DNA of 64,000 nt. Source: Semisulcospira habei. Taxonomy: Eukaryota > Mollusca > Gastropoda > Semisulcospiridae. The translations under genes were made by a program, and so were the position numbers. The stretch spans positions 167,428,148-167,492,147 of the forward strand of contig BTPG01000007.1 in NCBI GenBank assembly GCA_036245525.1, in the 5' to 3' direction. Positions 38,399 through 63,353 of this stretch are shown piece by piece. The notes beneath the pieces are model-generated. The model saw only the letters and a list, made by a program, of their open reading frames with translations. It made no database searches and was not told the origin of the DNA. The first letter of the stretch is position 1; each line of letters begins with the position of its first letter.

Positions 38399-39437
38399 GG
38401 CAAAGCACTTATGGCTCACGTGTATGACTGACCCACACATGTGTGACAATAAGTAAAGGGATGGCTTCTGCATCATCAAAATCCATGTTTTCTCAAAATT
38501 TCATCAGTTTCACACATCTGTGAAACCCCCGTGACCCTTGACCTTTGCGATGAGTCAACTTTCTTATCATCAGCTACCTTTGTGCCAAATTTGATTGAAA
38601 AGTTTGCAAAAATGTTGATAATAACTACAATTATATCAAAGATTGGCATTTTATACCCTTGACCTTTTCCGAGGTGTCATCCAAATTAGTATGCATAGAT
38701 AGGTCTTACCATCAGGTATCTTTGTACAAAGTTTGGGTTTGAAGATGTGAATAGTAATTGACAAAAACATTTCTTGTCAAAATATGGCTATTTTTGACCT
38801 GTTTCCTGAGCTCTTGTGACCCTTGACCTTTCCGAGGGATCAACCAAATTAGTATACATAGAAAGGTCTTACCATCAGGTACCTTTGTACCAAGTTTTGG
38901 GTTGAAGTTGTGAATAGTATTTGAGAAAAAATAAATTTTGTCAAAATATAGCTATTTTTTACATATATCCTGATCCCCTGCGACCTTGACCTTTGTGAGA
39001 AGTCACTCAAATTGGTATGTTTAGAAAGGTCTTGCCACAAAGTATCCTCGGACCAAGTTTGAAGACTGTGGCTTGAATAGCCTCCAAGAAAATGCCAACA
39101 TTAAAGTTTACCACGGACGGCGGACGGATGACGGACACCAGACGAACGACCACTGGCCCAAAACATACTTTTGCTTCGCACGTGAGCAAAAATTAAATTA
39201 TGTCAAAATATAGCTATATATTTTCAAGTCCGATCCCCTGTGACCTTGTCCTTTGTGAGAGGTCATGCAAACTGGTATGTTTACAAAGATCTTGCCACAA
39301 AGTATCCTTGGGCCAAGTTTGAAGACTGTGGCTTGAATAGTCTCCGAGAAAATGACGTTAGTTGATGACAGGCGACGGACGGACGACCACTGGCCCAGAA
39401 CATAGACTCACCTTTGCCGTTTGCACGTGAGCCAAAA
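38399..39437 (-). repeat. Dispersed half-site-rich repeat, copy D
   Basis: Same family and orientation as 1-1,436. It starts near CTTATGGCTCACGTGTATGA and ends with CTTCGCACGTGAGC at 39,190. A second, partial terminal copy continues to GCACGTGAGCCAAAA at 39,437. It includes TGACCCTTGACCT at 38,532-38,544 and 38,817-38,829. Confidence 0.85.
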
Positions 39438-41469
39438 ACGTGCGCTCCGATGTCAAACGGCCTACATAATAAATCTGAGCAAAATGGATGAAGTCCGATC
39501 GGTCGGTACAACTGCAACACGGGCGCTGTTATAAACTCATCACGGATTCAGGTTGCATCCCGCAGTGATTAATGACCGCGCTTTGCCGTTTTTTTTGTCC
39601 AAAGTGCACCAGCCTTTTAGGACAATAAACATGTCAATCTGCCCACGTCAACCGCATGTCCCTCGGTCATTCTTCCATGTGCATGTGGCACAGATTCTCA
39701 TGGGCTCCCGCGGCCTCAGGAGCTAACGAGAACCTACGCCTTTTACTGTGAAAAATTTGGCACATTTATATCATCAGGTTAATACAAAAAGCGCCTTAGG
39801 TGTATTTTAGATGCGCAATACGGTTTGATGTTCCCTAGTGGTTTGTTTGCTTTTAACTCAGGTGAGCTATGGCGTAAAACATCAATATCACCCGTCTGAA
39901 ATAAACTGAAAAAAATCCCAGCGAGGGAGATAAATATTTCTGGCAATGGCTTTAGTTCAAGGGTGGTGCCAGAATAGCTTGGCGCCTATTACTCAAGGGT
40001 AGTGCCAGATTAGGTTGGCGCCATAGGCTTTTGGGCTGTCGATAGCGGTTTTTGTCGCGAATGATATTTCCTGCAGGAATCATTGCGACAAAAACTGCTG
40101 CCGACAGCCAAAAGGTTAAAACAGTAGATCTACATCGCGGACAAGATATAAATGTATAAAATCCTCCTTATCAGCAACCAAACTGAGTAAGACGCAAAAT
40201 AATATCATCAGTGCAAAAATAAGCGTATATGCCCTGTGTGGAAAATTCTAAAAACAAACACCTAAGAAGCCCATGTACACACGCGCCCCGAACTAGAATA
40301 GCAAACTACAAATATAACGAATTTCAAGCCGAGCAGGTAAATTGGACTGCATCAAGGTAAACAGAGCTCCAGAATACGATCCATGTGTAGCACATTCGAC
40401 CACAAACACCTCAGCGGGAGCCAGATAGATCACATAATATTATAGTGCCAGGCTAGCGGTCTTTGAGCACCACAGGCAGATCTTCGGAGTGTGGTGGGGG
40501 TCCGGACCCTCCCCTGACGCAAAAATATTGTAAAATGTTACGCGAATGTTACGCGATTTTCCTGTTTTGGAGTTTGAAAGCACCCCCCCCCCCCCCCTTT
40601 GATAGTAAGTAAGAGTGTTGCGCCCCCCGCCCTCAACATCGTGTCCGGTTTGATTTTACAGCCAGTGGTGATAAGCCAGGGTCCTTACAATCACTCACCC
40701 CCCCCCCCACCCCCCACCCCCTTTCCGTCATTAATTTTTCGGTCAGATGTGGACAGGTTGTAACACGCCGCATGTGTATCGCTTTCGCTTATTGGGACAG
40801 GCCTGAGATCAGTGACTTGATGGACCTCGTCTGAGGAAAAATTGGAGACGTAAATGAATACCTCGATCAATGGCGACGAGGGGCATAGATTGTATCATGT
40901 GCCCCCTGCGACTGCAGGGTTGATGAGAATGTTTGCCTCTTGCAGTCGGAAATGACAGCCAAACAATGTCCGCACGCGGTCCCACCTGTTCGCCCATTCA
41001 CAAGCGACGAAAACCGTAGCTTCGACTGGGCGCATTTTTGACCGGTCTGAAAGACTGAGAAAGAACAGCCGCGACAACATCCTAATCAAGTAATCAGAAA
41101 GTGAACATCTGTTTGATCAGCTGAACAGTTTGTACAAAACACACTGATTGGTATTGGTGGGACACAGTTCGGATTCTGAACTGATTAAAAGGATGGTGCC
41201 CACACTGGTTGTCACCCTTGATTCGCTGCCGTTATCACATGAAGGGCAGCGGATCGATGGATGATGCCTTGTTCCATACGGCCTTTTTGATACGTCAGTT
41301 GTCGGAAACGTCCGTTTGAAATAGCATCAATCCGGCCTTGGGGATATGAACGCCACGCAGCGAATCTATCATAACCAGACAACGGTATATTGGAAGTGAC
41401 TTTGCAGAGACTAAACTCAGCTTCTGTGTTTCCATAACAGGGCGCGACAGCGACGCAAAAGCGGTGGCT
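39438..41469. other. Unassigned region with hairpin fragments
   Basis: Contains half a subfamily-2 arm at about 39,955-40,020, a CCTGCAGG-centred hairpin at about 40,023-40,118 (GGGCTGTCGATAGCGG / GCCGACAGCC), a GGCATAGAT hairpin remnant near 40,880-40,945, and C-runs near 40,585 and 40,700. No exon recognised. Confidence 0.5.
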
Positions 41470-44118
41470 CATCATCATCATCATCAGTCCCTTGCCCGAA
41501 CTGGGCGTTGGGGGGACTGAAAGGCAGCAGCAACAGACAGTGCTCTCCACTGAGTTCTATTTTGGGCGGTGGCAAGCAAGTCTGGCATCTCGAGTTCGGT
41601 CCATTCTTTTATGTTTGCGACCCAACTCTTTCTCTGACGACCTCGCCGACGACTTCCTTCGAGAGTGCCTTGGAGGATAGTCTTGGACAAGGTGTTGTGT
41701 CGGGTCACGTGGCCAAACCAAGCAAGCTTGCGCCGTTTCACGGTTGCCAGAAGGGGTTCATGTGGGCCCACCAGGGAAGTGACGATGCTCTGTACATATT
41801 CGTTGGTTTTGTGCTCGCGGTACGAGATGCGGAGCAACTTCCTCAGGCACTTGTTCTCAAAGGCCTGGATTTTCTTTTCTGAGTCTGCAAGCAGTGTCCA
41901 AGTCTCACAGCCGTAGAGTAGAATAGACACTACGAGGGACTTGTAAAGCCTGTACTTGATGGTGAAGCTGATGGAGTTACTTCGCCATATCCTGTCCAGC
42001 CTGGCCATTGCGGATGTTGCTGTACCTATCCTGATACGGATCTCTGCTATGCAACTACCGTCTTTGGACAGGGTGGCTCCCAAGTACTTGAAGCTATTGA
42101 CCTCTTCTAGCTTCTGGCCGTTCATGTGAATGTTGCTGCTGCTGTCGCTTGTGGTGTTGATCATCACTTTGCTTTTATCCGTACTGATCTCCATGCCATA
42201 AGACCCTGCGCTACTTGAAAGTTTGTCTGTCAGGTTTTGGAGCTCACTATTGCTGCCTGCCATGAGGTCAATGTCGTCTGCGAATCGAAGATTGCACAGG
42301 GATCTGCCACCAATAGAGATTGAAGTATGGTGGTCGTGGAGGGTTTCCTGCATGATCTTCTCCAGGAATATGTTGAAAAGGACAGGAGAGAGCAGGCATC
42401 CTTGACGGACACCGATCGTCGTCCTGAAGAACTCGCCTGACTGATTGTTAAGTAGAACCGCGCTGCAGGCGTTCTTGTAAAGCGCTTCTATCATTTGGAT
42501 CAGTCCCTCCTCTATGTTGAACGATCTCATGACTTGCCAGAGTCCGTCGTGCCAGACGCGATCAAATGCTTTCCTGAAATCAATGAAGTTGTGGTAGAGT
42601 TCGCGCTGATGCTGCAGATGTTTCTCGATCAGGACGCGGCAGTTGAAAATCTGCTCTACAGTGCTTCTTCCAACTCTGAAGCCAGCCTGTTCTTCTGCCA
42701 GCAGTTCCTCGGCGAAAGTTTTGAGGCGGTTGAGAATGATTCTAAGCATTACTTTGCTAGGGTGACTTATCAGACTGATAGTTCTGTAGTTCTGGCACTG
42801 TTTCAGGTTTCCTTTCTTGGGGAGCGGGATCACTAGAGACTGTGTCCATTCTACTGGCCATTTCTTTTGCTCCCAGATCTTTTGACAGAGTGTAGTGAGG
42901 ACCTTCGTTGTTACTTCTCCTCCATGTTTCAACAGTTCAGCAGGTACGTTGTCTACACCTGGAGACTTTCCTCCCTTCAGGCCGCGTACGGCTGCTTCCA
43001 CCTCTTCAGCTAACACTGGCAGGTCTTCAGCCTTCCTGGCCCCAGCCTGGTTGTTTTGGAGGATGCTGGTGTCTGGCTCAGCCTTATAGTTATACAAGTC
43101 TCGGCAGTACTCAGTCCATCTGTTTAGTACAGCAGTGTTTTCCGTAAGGAGTTGGCCGCTGCTGTCTTCGATGACTGTGGCTGTTCGCTGTTGAGTCTTG
43201 GTGAGGGTCCTTAGCGTTTCATAAGCCTTCTTGCTGTTGCCGTTTGCCATGCCCTCTTCCACGCTACAACACTGGTCTTCAATCCAATCTTCTTTGGCTT
43301 CTTTCATCCTCTTCCTGATCTTCTTGTTGACAAGTCTGTACTTGTTTGCTGATGTGAGGTCTTGGCCTCTCTTTTTCTTCCAGGCTCTCCTCTCATCACA
43401 GAGATCGAGGATGTCATCGGTGACCCAGGGCTGTTTGCGCTTCCTCTGCTTCCCCAGCACTTCTTCTGCTGTAGAAAGTAACACCTCTTTTATATTTCCA
43501 GCAAGGGTGTCTACGTCACAGTCCAAAGTAGCCAAGGCTGCAAATCTGCCTCCCACCTGGGCTTGGAAGAGCTCTTCTACTTCCGGGTCTTTTAGCTTCT
43601 GGAGGTCGAATCTGATGCGAGGGCTCTTGCTATCTCGTTTCAATGCCAGCTTCAACTTGAGGCTAGTAAGGACGAGGTTGTGGTCGCTGCCAATATCAGC
43701 GCCAGGAAAGGACCTCGTTTGTGCTTTGTTAATGCTGGATTTGAATCGTCGAGGCAGCAAGATGAAGTCAATCTGGTTATGGACCAGGCCTCCTGGCGAT
43801 TGCCATGTCACTGTTCTTGACTTCTTGTGTGGATGGAGGGTATTAGCAACGGTGAGACGGTGACTCTGTGCGAACTCTAAAAGTCGCAGGCCTCTGTCGT
43901 TTGTTTCTCCAAGGCCAAACTTGCCAGCTGTTCCTGCCCATTGTTGGTAGGCGTCAGGGCCGATCTTTGCATTCCAGTCACCGAGGACAGTCAGAATGTC
44001 TTTCTTAGGTGTTTTCTTGATGATGTTGTCCAGTTGTTCGTAAAATTCTTCTAATTCTTCATCATCATGATCTGCTGTTGGAGCGTATACTTGAATGATA
44101 GTGATGTTGTGCGGTGGC
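41470..44118 (-). mobile_element. 5'-truncated RTE-like LINE with a long open reading frame
   Basis: On the minus strand the frame is open from about 44,118 to the stop at 41,484. It starts within the AP-type endonuclease (VYAPTADHDDEELEEFYEQL, LGDWNAKIG, QIDFILLPRRF, GSDHNLV) and continues into the reverse transcriptase: GVDNVPAELLKHGG, PLPKKGNLKQCQNYRTISLI, EEQAGFRVGRSTVEQIF, DFRKAFDRVWHDGLW, IGVRQGCLLSPVLFNIF and FADDIDLM. It then covers the usual C-terminal segment (LLYGCETWTLL, WFGHVTRHN). The 3' end is a (TGA/ATG)n run at 41,470-41,483, typical of RTE-clade elements. The 5' part of the endonuclease is missing. Apart from truncation I see no frameshift, so it is fairly young. It lies 720 bp upstream of the Kv start, in the opposite direction. 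Confidence 0.9.
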
Positions 44119-44837
44119 TACTACGACAAAAATCGAGAACACAGAAATAAAGAAGTGTTTCCATTAGTGCGACGCGGAAACGGTGCTACAGCGGCGCGAC
44201 AAAATGTTATCGTTCAGTCGCGCGATTCAAAGGCGATTTGACAGTGATGGGGGCGCGGTTTTCAGTACGCGTCAAATGGAAGGCATTTTGCCAGTTCAAA
44301 ATAAAGGCGCGAAAACGCTTTGTCGCGCCGCTATATGGAAACACACAAAGCGTACTTTTTTGTCGCGTCGCGATATGGGAACGCGTATAGCCGAATAAAG
44401 ATGAACAAATATAAGAAATTAATTGCAACAGTAGCGAATAGTACCGTAGACTATGGTTGGGCAGACATTGTTCTTTCGCTGTTTCCTCTATGTTGAATCA
44501 CGGGGCGAATGGCCGTTGCGTCGCATTTCAACTTTAAAAATAAGCGTTTGCAGCTTAGGCAGAGAGTTGCCATTATTACGCCTCTTGTCCATGTTTCACA
44601 GCATGTTCATATGATTATCGTAATGAAAAACTTCAGTGTTTTGCAGCATGCTTATAGATTATCGCCATGAGAAATGACGTCTTTTGGTCTAAAAATAGAA
44701 TGGAAGGCAGTAAAAATAACTGACAGTGTAGGCCTGTTAACGAAAAAAAAAGACGATTTCAATATTGACAACATATCTTGTACTGTAAAAATGTTGCCGC
44801 GGTCATTCAAGCTGCATAATTTTGAGCTAAATCGCCA
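44119..44837 (+). promoter_or_regulatory. Upstream region of the Kv channel gene
   Basis: The part from 44,119 to about 44,400 has repeated GTCGCGCCGC/TCGCGTCGCG and GGAAAC motifs in both orientations and looks like a decayed palindromic element into which the LINE was inserted. The last 400 bp before the ATG must hold 5' UTR and possibly the promoter. No TATA box or defined site was identified. Confidence 0.3.
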
Positions 44838-58318
<13,481 letters not shown>

Positions 58319-58690
58319 TAAAAGTCGTAAAAAGACAGCATCACAACATTTTCAGCCCTATACACAGCTACATCAGTACATGGATCGACCATGATAGTTC
58401 ATGGGTGCTGCCGGAACAGCTTAGTGAAACGGACGATTGAACAGAGGGTAGGCAGATGGCTGACGGTACATAGACTCACTTTTGCTATTTATCGTTTGTG
58501 AGCCAAACATCGGCAAAAAAACCTGTTATGTTATACTGTGCACAGTATATCTAGACAAATATTAAATACATCATCATACAACCATTGGCACTACAATGAC
58601 TGGGGGCTTGTAAGCCGTAATTTACTATCAACTGACGAAATGTTTAGGCGGAGAATGCAACCACAAAAAAAGTTGATGTTGGAAAATGTT

Positions 58691-58904
58691 TTAACTCACT
58701 CTACCCCACACACACCACAGCAAGATAAGGATCGACCATGATAGTTCAAGGGTGATGCCAGAATAGCTTGGCGCCTACGGGCGCCAAGCTATTCTGGCAT
58801 CACCCTTGAACTATCATGGTCGATCTGTGTCCTGCACTGCTATGCAGTCTTGAGAGGACAGGGGCAAAATTTAAGGATTTTGGTGTTGGGGTAGAATGAG
58901 TTAA
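58691..58904. mobile_element. TTAA-bounded hairpin MITE, subfamily 2
   Basis: TTAACTCACTCTACCCCA to GGGGTAGAATGAGTTAA, near-perfect arms. It lies between the convergent Kv and 59.7 kb genes. A degenerate single arm (GATCGACCATGATAGTTCAT) is at about 58,383. Confidence 0.93.
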
Positions 58905-58939
58905 ACAACTTCTGACATCGTGTTGTTCATTGTTCTGAT

Positions 58940-59080
58940 TTAATCCCTTCACTGCCGGCGGCCGCATACTGTATTCCTGAAATCTGTGTTAATTCAACAC
59001 CAAAGAGCCCCAGTCACAGGAACAATCTATACCTCTTGCAGTTCAATGGTGTCCACTTTTTCTCGGCAGTGAACGGGTTG
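58940..59080. mobile_element. Degenerate hairpin MITE of the TTAACC(T)CTTCACTGC family
   Basis: TTTAATCCCTTCACTGCCGG at the left is mirrored by TCGGCAGTGAACGGGTTGA at the right. The interior has AACACCAAAGAGCCCCAG and a reduced ATACCTCTTGCAG, as in the 28.18 kb copy. Confidence 0.65.
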
Positions 59081-59752
59081 ATAACTGAATGCCCATCAAT
59101 ACCGGACTGAGAATACCTAGCCGATTCATGCACGTGTAGAAAGCCTCCCCGCCCCTCCCCCACTCCCCCCCCCCCCCCCCCTCAGGGATAAATGCAAAGG
59201 CGCAAACGGATGGAAGAAAATTTAGAGGAAGACCACTGAAAGCGTAAAAATTGCCGAAAGAAAAAAACGCAACGCAAATAGCCGGGGAATCTGTATGCGC
59301 TCAGAACCCGAAGAATAGAAGATAGCAGTACAGATGGAAACATGAAAATGATGCGCCAAGTTCACTCGACACAAATAATCACACAGCCACGAAATATATT
59401 CTCAATGTCATTACCTCAGCCAGCTAATCACCTCAACGTAATCAGTATTTATTTTTACACTACATCCTTTGATTTTGGTTTGTGACATGCCCACTGCGGA
59501 AAGCCAGATAGCTCACAACAGGACATGACCAACGTTTTCAACACAAAAGTATAAATTACTACTCAGCCACGTTTCCCACGACAAAAAATTCTCCAAAATC
59601 ATTCTCTTTAACTTCCAAAAAATTGTTTCCTACGCTTCCAAAATGTCGCTAGTTCTGCCTCTCACAAAACGTTAACAGTTATTGTTCTGCTGTGTTCCCT
59701 CCTTGTGCATGCGGCCTGTAGGCAAGGAGGGACACAGCAGAACACTAACTGA
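59081..59752. other. Intergenic region between convergent genes
   Basis: A C-run is at about 59,160-59,182. Just downstream of the minus-strand stop, CCTCCTTGTGCATGCGGCC pairs with GGCCTGTAGGCAAGGAGGG and GTTCTGCTGTG pairs with CACAGCAGAAC (about 59,682-59,745), a hairpin that would lie in the 3' UTR. Confidence 0.5.
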
Positions 59753-60053
59753 TCACAGTACCGTGGTAGCGTACACAAGCAGGTCAGGTTCATCCCGGAA
59801 AGACGCCCTCTTTGGGCGCCCAACAGAGTTGTCTATTATCTCTTCGTCCATGATCTCTTCGTCGTCTCCTTGTTGATTGACCGCTATGGAGACAGGTCTG
59901 CCCTCCAGCAACAATGCATTCCGTTCGAATTGCAATTGCTCTGCTGAATGAGGTCTGGTGCTGATTTTGATGGCTCCGGGGTGCTTGGCTTCCTCTTTCT
60001 TCAGTTTTTCCACGTACACCTTGTCTCTTTCGTCCGTTCTTCCCAAACTCCTG
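59753..60053 (-). CDS. Unidentified gene, terminal exon
   Basis: Begins SRSLGRTDERDKVYVEKLKK and ends DEPDLLVYATTVL, stop TGA at 59,755-59,753. The acceptor is a NAGNAG (CCAGCAG), so the exon may start at 60,053 or 60,050, with or without one residue. Confidence 0.8.
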
Positions 60054-63000
60054 CTGGACAAATGTGTGTACATGAATAAACAAGTCTGTTAGTTATTGGG
60101 ATATAACGCTGAGTGGACAAGAATGAATAAATGGCAAACGCACAAACACAGAAGCGGTAAACACACTAGCAAACCAACCGATAATCAAAAACAGCTAATA
60201 GTGAACGAACGAATCAATGAACAGATAGACCGATCTATCAACCCATCAGTACGTAAATCAATCAAATAAATGATGTTTTGATAACTGGCTGACAGATTTT
60301 ATTCCACTAGTATTATTTTACCTTGTGGATTTCATTTCGTCAAAGGCGTTGTGCGGTTTGACCTTCGGCTTGTGTCTGCTGTAGGGTACCACAAGCTGAA
60401 AGATTGCCTTGGTCGTACTATTTTCACCCGCTTGTTCGGCTTCAGCTTTAATCGCTTTCATCTTCACCTGCAATGGCATAACAAAACAATATAGTGAGAT
60501 GTATGACGTATGCATGTCTTTTTAACCCTCTGACTGTCGGTATTGCTTTTTGTTTAGGCGATTTCTGCAGGCATCAAAAGGCAATTTGCTTTACTGTCCA
60601 CCACCCCACCCCCACCCCCTCACCCGCCACCCCCCCTCCCCCCCTTTCGAAACCTGTTTTGTGCTCCATCTCACTCGGAGCGCTCCTGCGTAACGGGTAA
60701 AAATCTCTTTAACGTCAGATCGACAAGTGTCATTCTGGCCTGTTATTCTGCTATTTCCCTCGTGCAAAAAGGCGACGCCAGCGATCCCGGCGTGCCGATC
60801 TGGCTTCTTCTACACGTCAAATAACCCCGGGTCGATATAGTGTGCGCCAAAGTGACCCCGGCTCGATCATTTTGGAGTCAGTGTTACACAGGCCCGTTAC
60901 TTAGCCATACCTGTGCGAGGCAATCCAAGAACGTTTTGTACGCGTCGGCCAAGACGACATCGCTTAGAGCCTCCACCAGGCGATGCTGGTCCTTGTGACA
61001 TCTCACGCCAACATTTTCTTCGTTTGTACCATCCTTTCCCTCACCCACATTTCCCTCGTCTTGTTGGTGGTAGAAGCGGTACACGCGCCAAGTAGTCGCA
61101 GCGTTAGTACGGTAGAACAACGTCGGGAGATCGTCTCCCAGTGGCCGGATTTTGGCCTCAATGTCACCGTGACTTAGCACCTGCACGTGAAGAGTGTACA
61201 ATCACATTACTGCTTTTACAGTTATTCTACCATTGTAAGTCAGTGATATTAAAGTTAATACAATGACTTTCAACCCCAGCGACTACAGATAAAGTGTCTG
61301 ACTGAAGTTATCACAGATTCAATAGACGTCTCAGTAAATTAGAAATACGTCAAAAACTCCAAATCTTTTGATGCAAAAAGAGTATGTCTATCTGGGTTCG
61401 GGATGGGTTTCTTCCCTTCGTCATCTTCTGCCTTCCCAGCACTATCAGTGTCGATGAATCTCTTGCCAAATTGTTTTTGTTTTGTTTTTTTTCGTTTCGG
61501 GGCATAAGTGAACTGTTAGCTACATGTACATACGTTGACAATGTGGTCGTGATAAAGGTGTAATGTGCTTCGTCCTATTTCACTCAGCACCTGGGCTCTG
61601 TTAGGTATCAGCCTGAGTGAGAACTCTTTCCAATACTCCTCCAGGGGTTCCCTGCAAAAATTGTCATTTTTGCGATCATCATCGCCGAAAGCGTAAACTT
61701 CATTATCAACATATACAGGAAAAAGTTATGATGTAGTGTTAGTTGAAGCAAAAAAACATTGAAAACCCCTTGTGTCTGAAAATTTTAGCAAAGTTACATG
61801 GAGTTCTACTAGGATTACACTGTTCCATACGAGCTCGAAAGTTGTGAACTGGTTTGAACGCGACCATACTTCGCCCGACCATACTTATTGCCTACTACCC
61901 AGTATACAAAAGGTCCTCGGGCCGTTGTCGTTCAGAGGACATTTTACAAACTGGGTAATGGCTACAACACAGTACAGCGGGTGTAATCAGCGCGCGAAGT
62001 ATGGCGACATCAGCGTTGGACGGCTAACAGTGTACGCACGTGTAGATTTCGAAGGCAGACAGCAGTCGGAACTTGAAGTTATTGTGATTGACGTGTTGCT
62101 CGTGCACCAAACGTCGCAGTCTGTCCTCGCATGTCTCACGGGGAGTGATGGGACCCCGTGGGTTCTTATTCACATGCATCCACACATTTGTCTCTTAAGG
62201 AATCAACAGGTCTATCATATGTCATAGCTTTGTCGAGAAACAACGAGGTTTATAATACCACGATGGACATGTTTACTTCGTGACACAACTATTACATACG
62301 ACAAACCTGTTTATTCATGCTGCCATGAAATGGACAGGTCAGTTAACTGTTATAATCGCATCACAAAATAAGCAGTTCTATTATGTAGCAATTGTCACGA
62401 AATAAACATTTTTACTATACGAGATATTCTGGAATAATTATTAAAATAAAATAACAAAACAGGTCTGTTATAGGTAATAATTATGACAATCGCATCAAAT
62501 AAATAAATTATAATGGAAACAGGTATATCATATGATAATTACGACATGAAACAGTTTTATCACATCAATAATTATGACGAATAAACAGGTCTTTGGCGCG
62601 TAATATTGTCCTGAAATGATGAGACGTAAAGTCTTTGTAAAAACAGGCAAGAAAACGCAAAATAAATCATAAAACTGGGGGAAAACGACAGGTATGGCTA
62701 AAATAAAGTAGATAGCATAAGAAAACACATTCTTAGACCATGTATACAGATAATGTCGCACAGCAACATAAGTATAACGCAAATACGGATGACAGAAATA
62801 CATCGACAATCTTTGAACTCATTCTACCCCAGACACCCCACAGCAAGATAAGGATCGACCATGATAGTTCAAGGGTGATGCCAGAATAGCTTGGCGCCTA
62901 TGGGCGCCAAGCTATTCTGGCATCACCCTTGAACTATCATGGTCGATCTGTGTCCTGCACTGCAATGCAGTCTTCAGAGGACAAAGGCGAAGTTTCGGGA

Positions 63001-63353
63001 TTTCGGTGTTGGGGTAGAATGAGTTAAGCAATGGTTACTTCAGTTCATACATTACTGAATGACACATTGTAAAAAGAAGCGCTGAACCTCAATATTGCTA
63101 ATAAAGGTGAATCGCGAATGTATTACTCTTCCACACTCCTTCTAACTTGAGCAGAGATATTAGGAACCAATAAGACGCCAAGATTTTCACTATGATAATC
63201 TATGTGCCTAGAAGACCGGAAAGGATCTGCTTGAAAAAAGAGTTTGCAAAGTCAAAGTGAGGTAAGCAAGATAAAGCTAAGCACACGATACCTTGTTTGA
63301 CAATAGGTCTGGGCTGTCTCTTCTCTGGCATCGTAAGTTCTGATGACTGGATG
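59753..63353 (-). CDS. 3' part of an unidentified multi-exon gene
   Basis: Exons in transcript order: 63353-63292 (probable), 62193-62040, 61651-61534, 61180-60911, 60467-60322, 60053-59753. All junctions are GT-AG and in phase, giving about 350 residues up to the stop codon. Sequence landmarks: TNVWMHVNKNPRGPITPRET, CEDRLRRLVHEQHVNHNNFK, EPLEEYWKEFSLRLIPNRAQ, STLHLYHDHIVN, LPTLFYRTNAATTWRVYRFY, RLVEALSDVVLADAYKTFLD, IFQLVVPYSRHKPKVKPHNA, and an acidic C-terminal tail ending LLVYATTVL. No signal peptide, membrane helix or known motif is evident in this part; it looks soluble and helical. The gene is convergent with Kv, 1.4 kb apart. The family is unknown to me; the 5' end is outside the window. 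Confidence 0.75.
60322..60467 (-). CDS. Unidentified gene, penultimate exon
   Basis: Encodes VKMKAIKAEAEQAGENSTTK and AIFQLVVPYSRHKPKVKPHN. Acceptor CCATTGCAG; donor ACAAG|GTAAAA, phase 0 to 2. Confidence 0.85.
60911..61180 (-). CDS. Unidentified gene, internal exon (270 nt)
   Basis: Encodes 90 residues, VLSHGDIEAKIRPLGDDLPT to KTFLDCLAQ. Acceptor CACGTGCAG; donor CACAG|GTATGG, phase 0 to 0. A short charged insert (QQDEGNVGEGKDGTNEENVG) is probably a surface loop. Confidence 0.88.
61534..61651 (-). CDS. Unidentified gene, internal exon (118 nt)
   Basis: Encodes EPLEEYWKEFSLRLIPNRAQ and VLSEIGRSTLHLYHDHIVN. Acceptor TTTTTGCAG; donor AAC|GTATGT, phase 2 to 0. Confidence 0.87.
62040..62193 (-). 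CDS. Unidentified gene, internal exon (154 nt)
   Basis: Encodes TNVWMHVNKNPRGPITPRET, CEDRLRRLVHEQHVNHNNFK and FRLLSAFEIY. Acceptor GATTCCTTAAG; donor TACAC|GTGCGT. It joins the 61,651 exon in phase (TAC ACG GAA). A longer plus-strand frame overlaps it but lacks splice support. Confidence 0.8.
62814..63027. mobile_element. Hairpin MITE, subfamily 2, in the unidentified gene's intron
   Basis: GAACTCATTCTACCCCAG to GGGGTAGAATGAGTTAA. The left TTAA has changed to TGAA. Arms and core match 45,195-45,412 and 58,691-58,904. Confidence 0.92.
63292..63353 (-). CDS. Unidentified gene, probable upstream exon
   Basis: A 62-nt candidate between CCATTTTAG and the donor CAAG|GTATCG. It codes for IQSSELTMPEKRQPRPIVKQ and joins the next exon in phase to give KQ-E-TNVW. 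The short length and weak donor make it less certain than the others. Confidence 0.5.

Noticed and set aside
41508..43863. Several plus-strand ORFs of 80-210 codons
   Set aside because: They are antisense shadows of the LINE reverse-transcriptase frame.
61772..62227. 151-codon plus-strand ORF
   Set aside because: It overlaps a minus-strand exon that has splice sites and joins neighbouring exons in phase. The plus frame has no such support.
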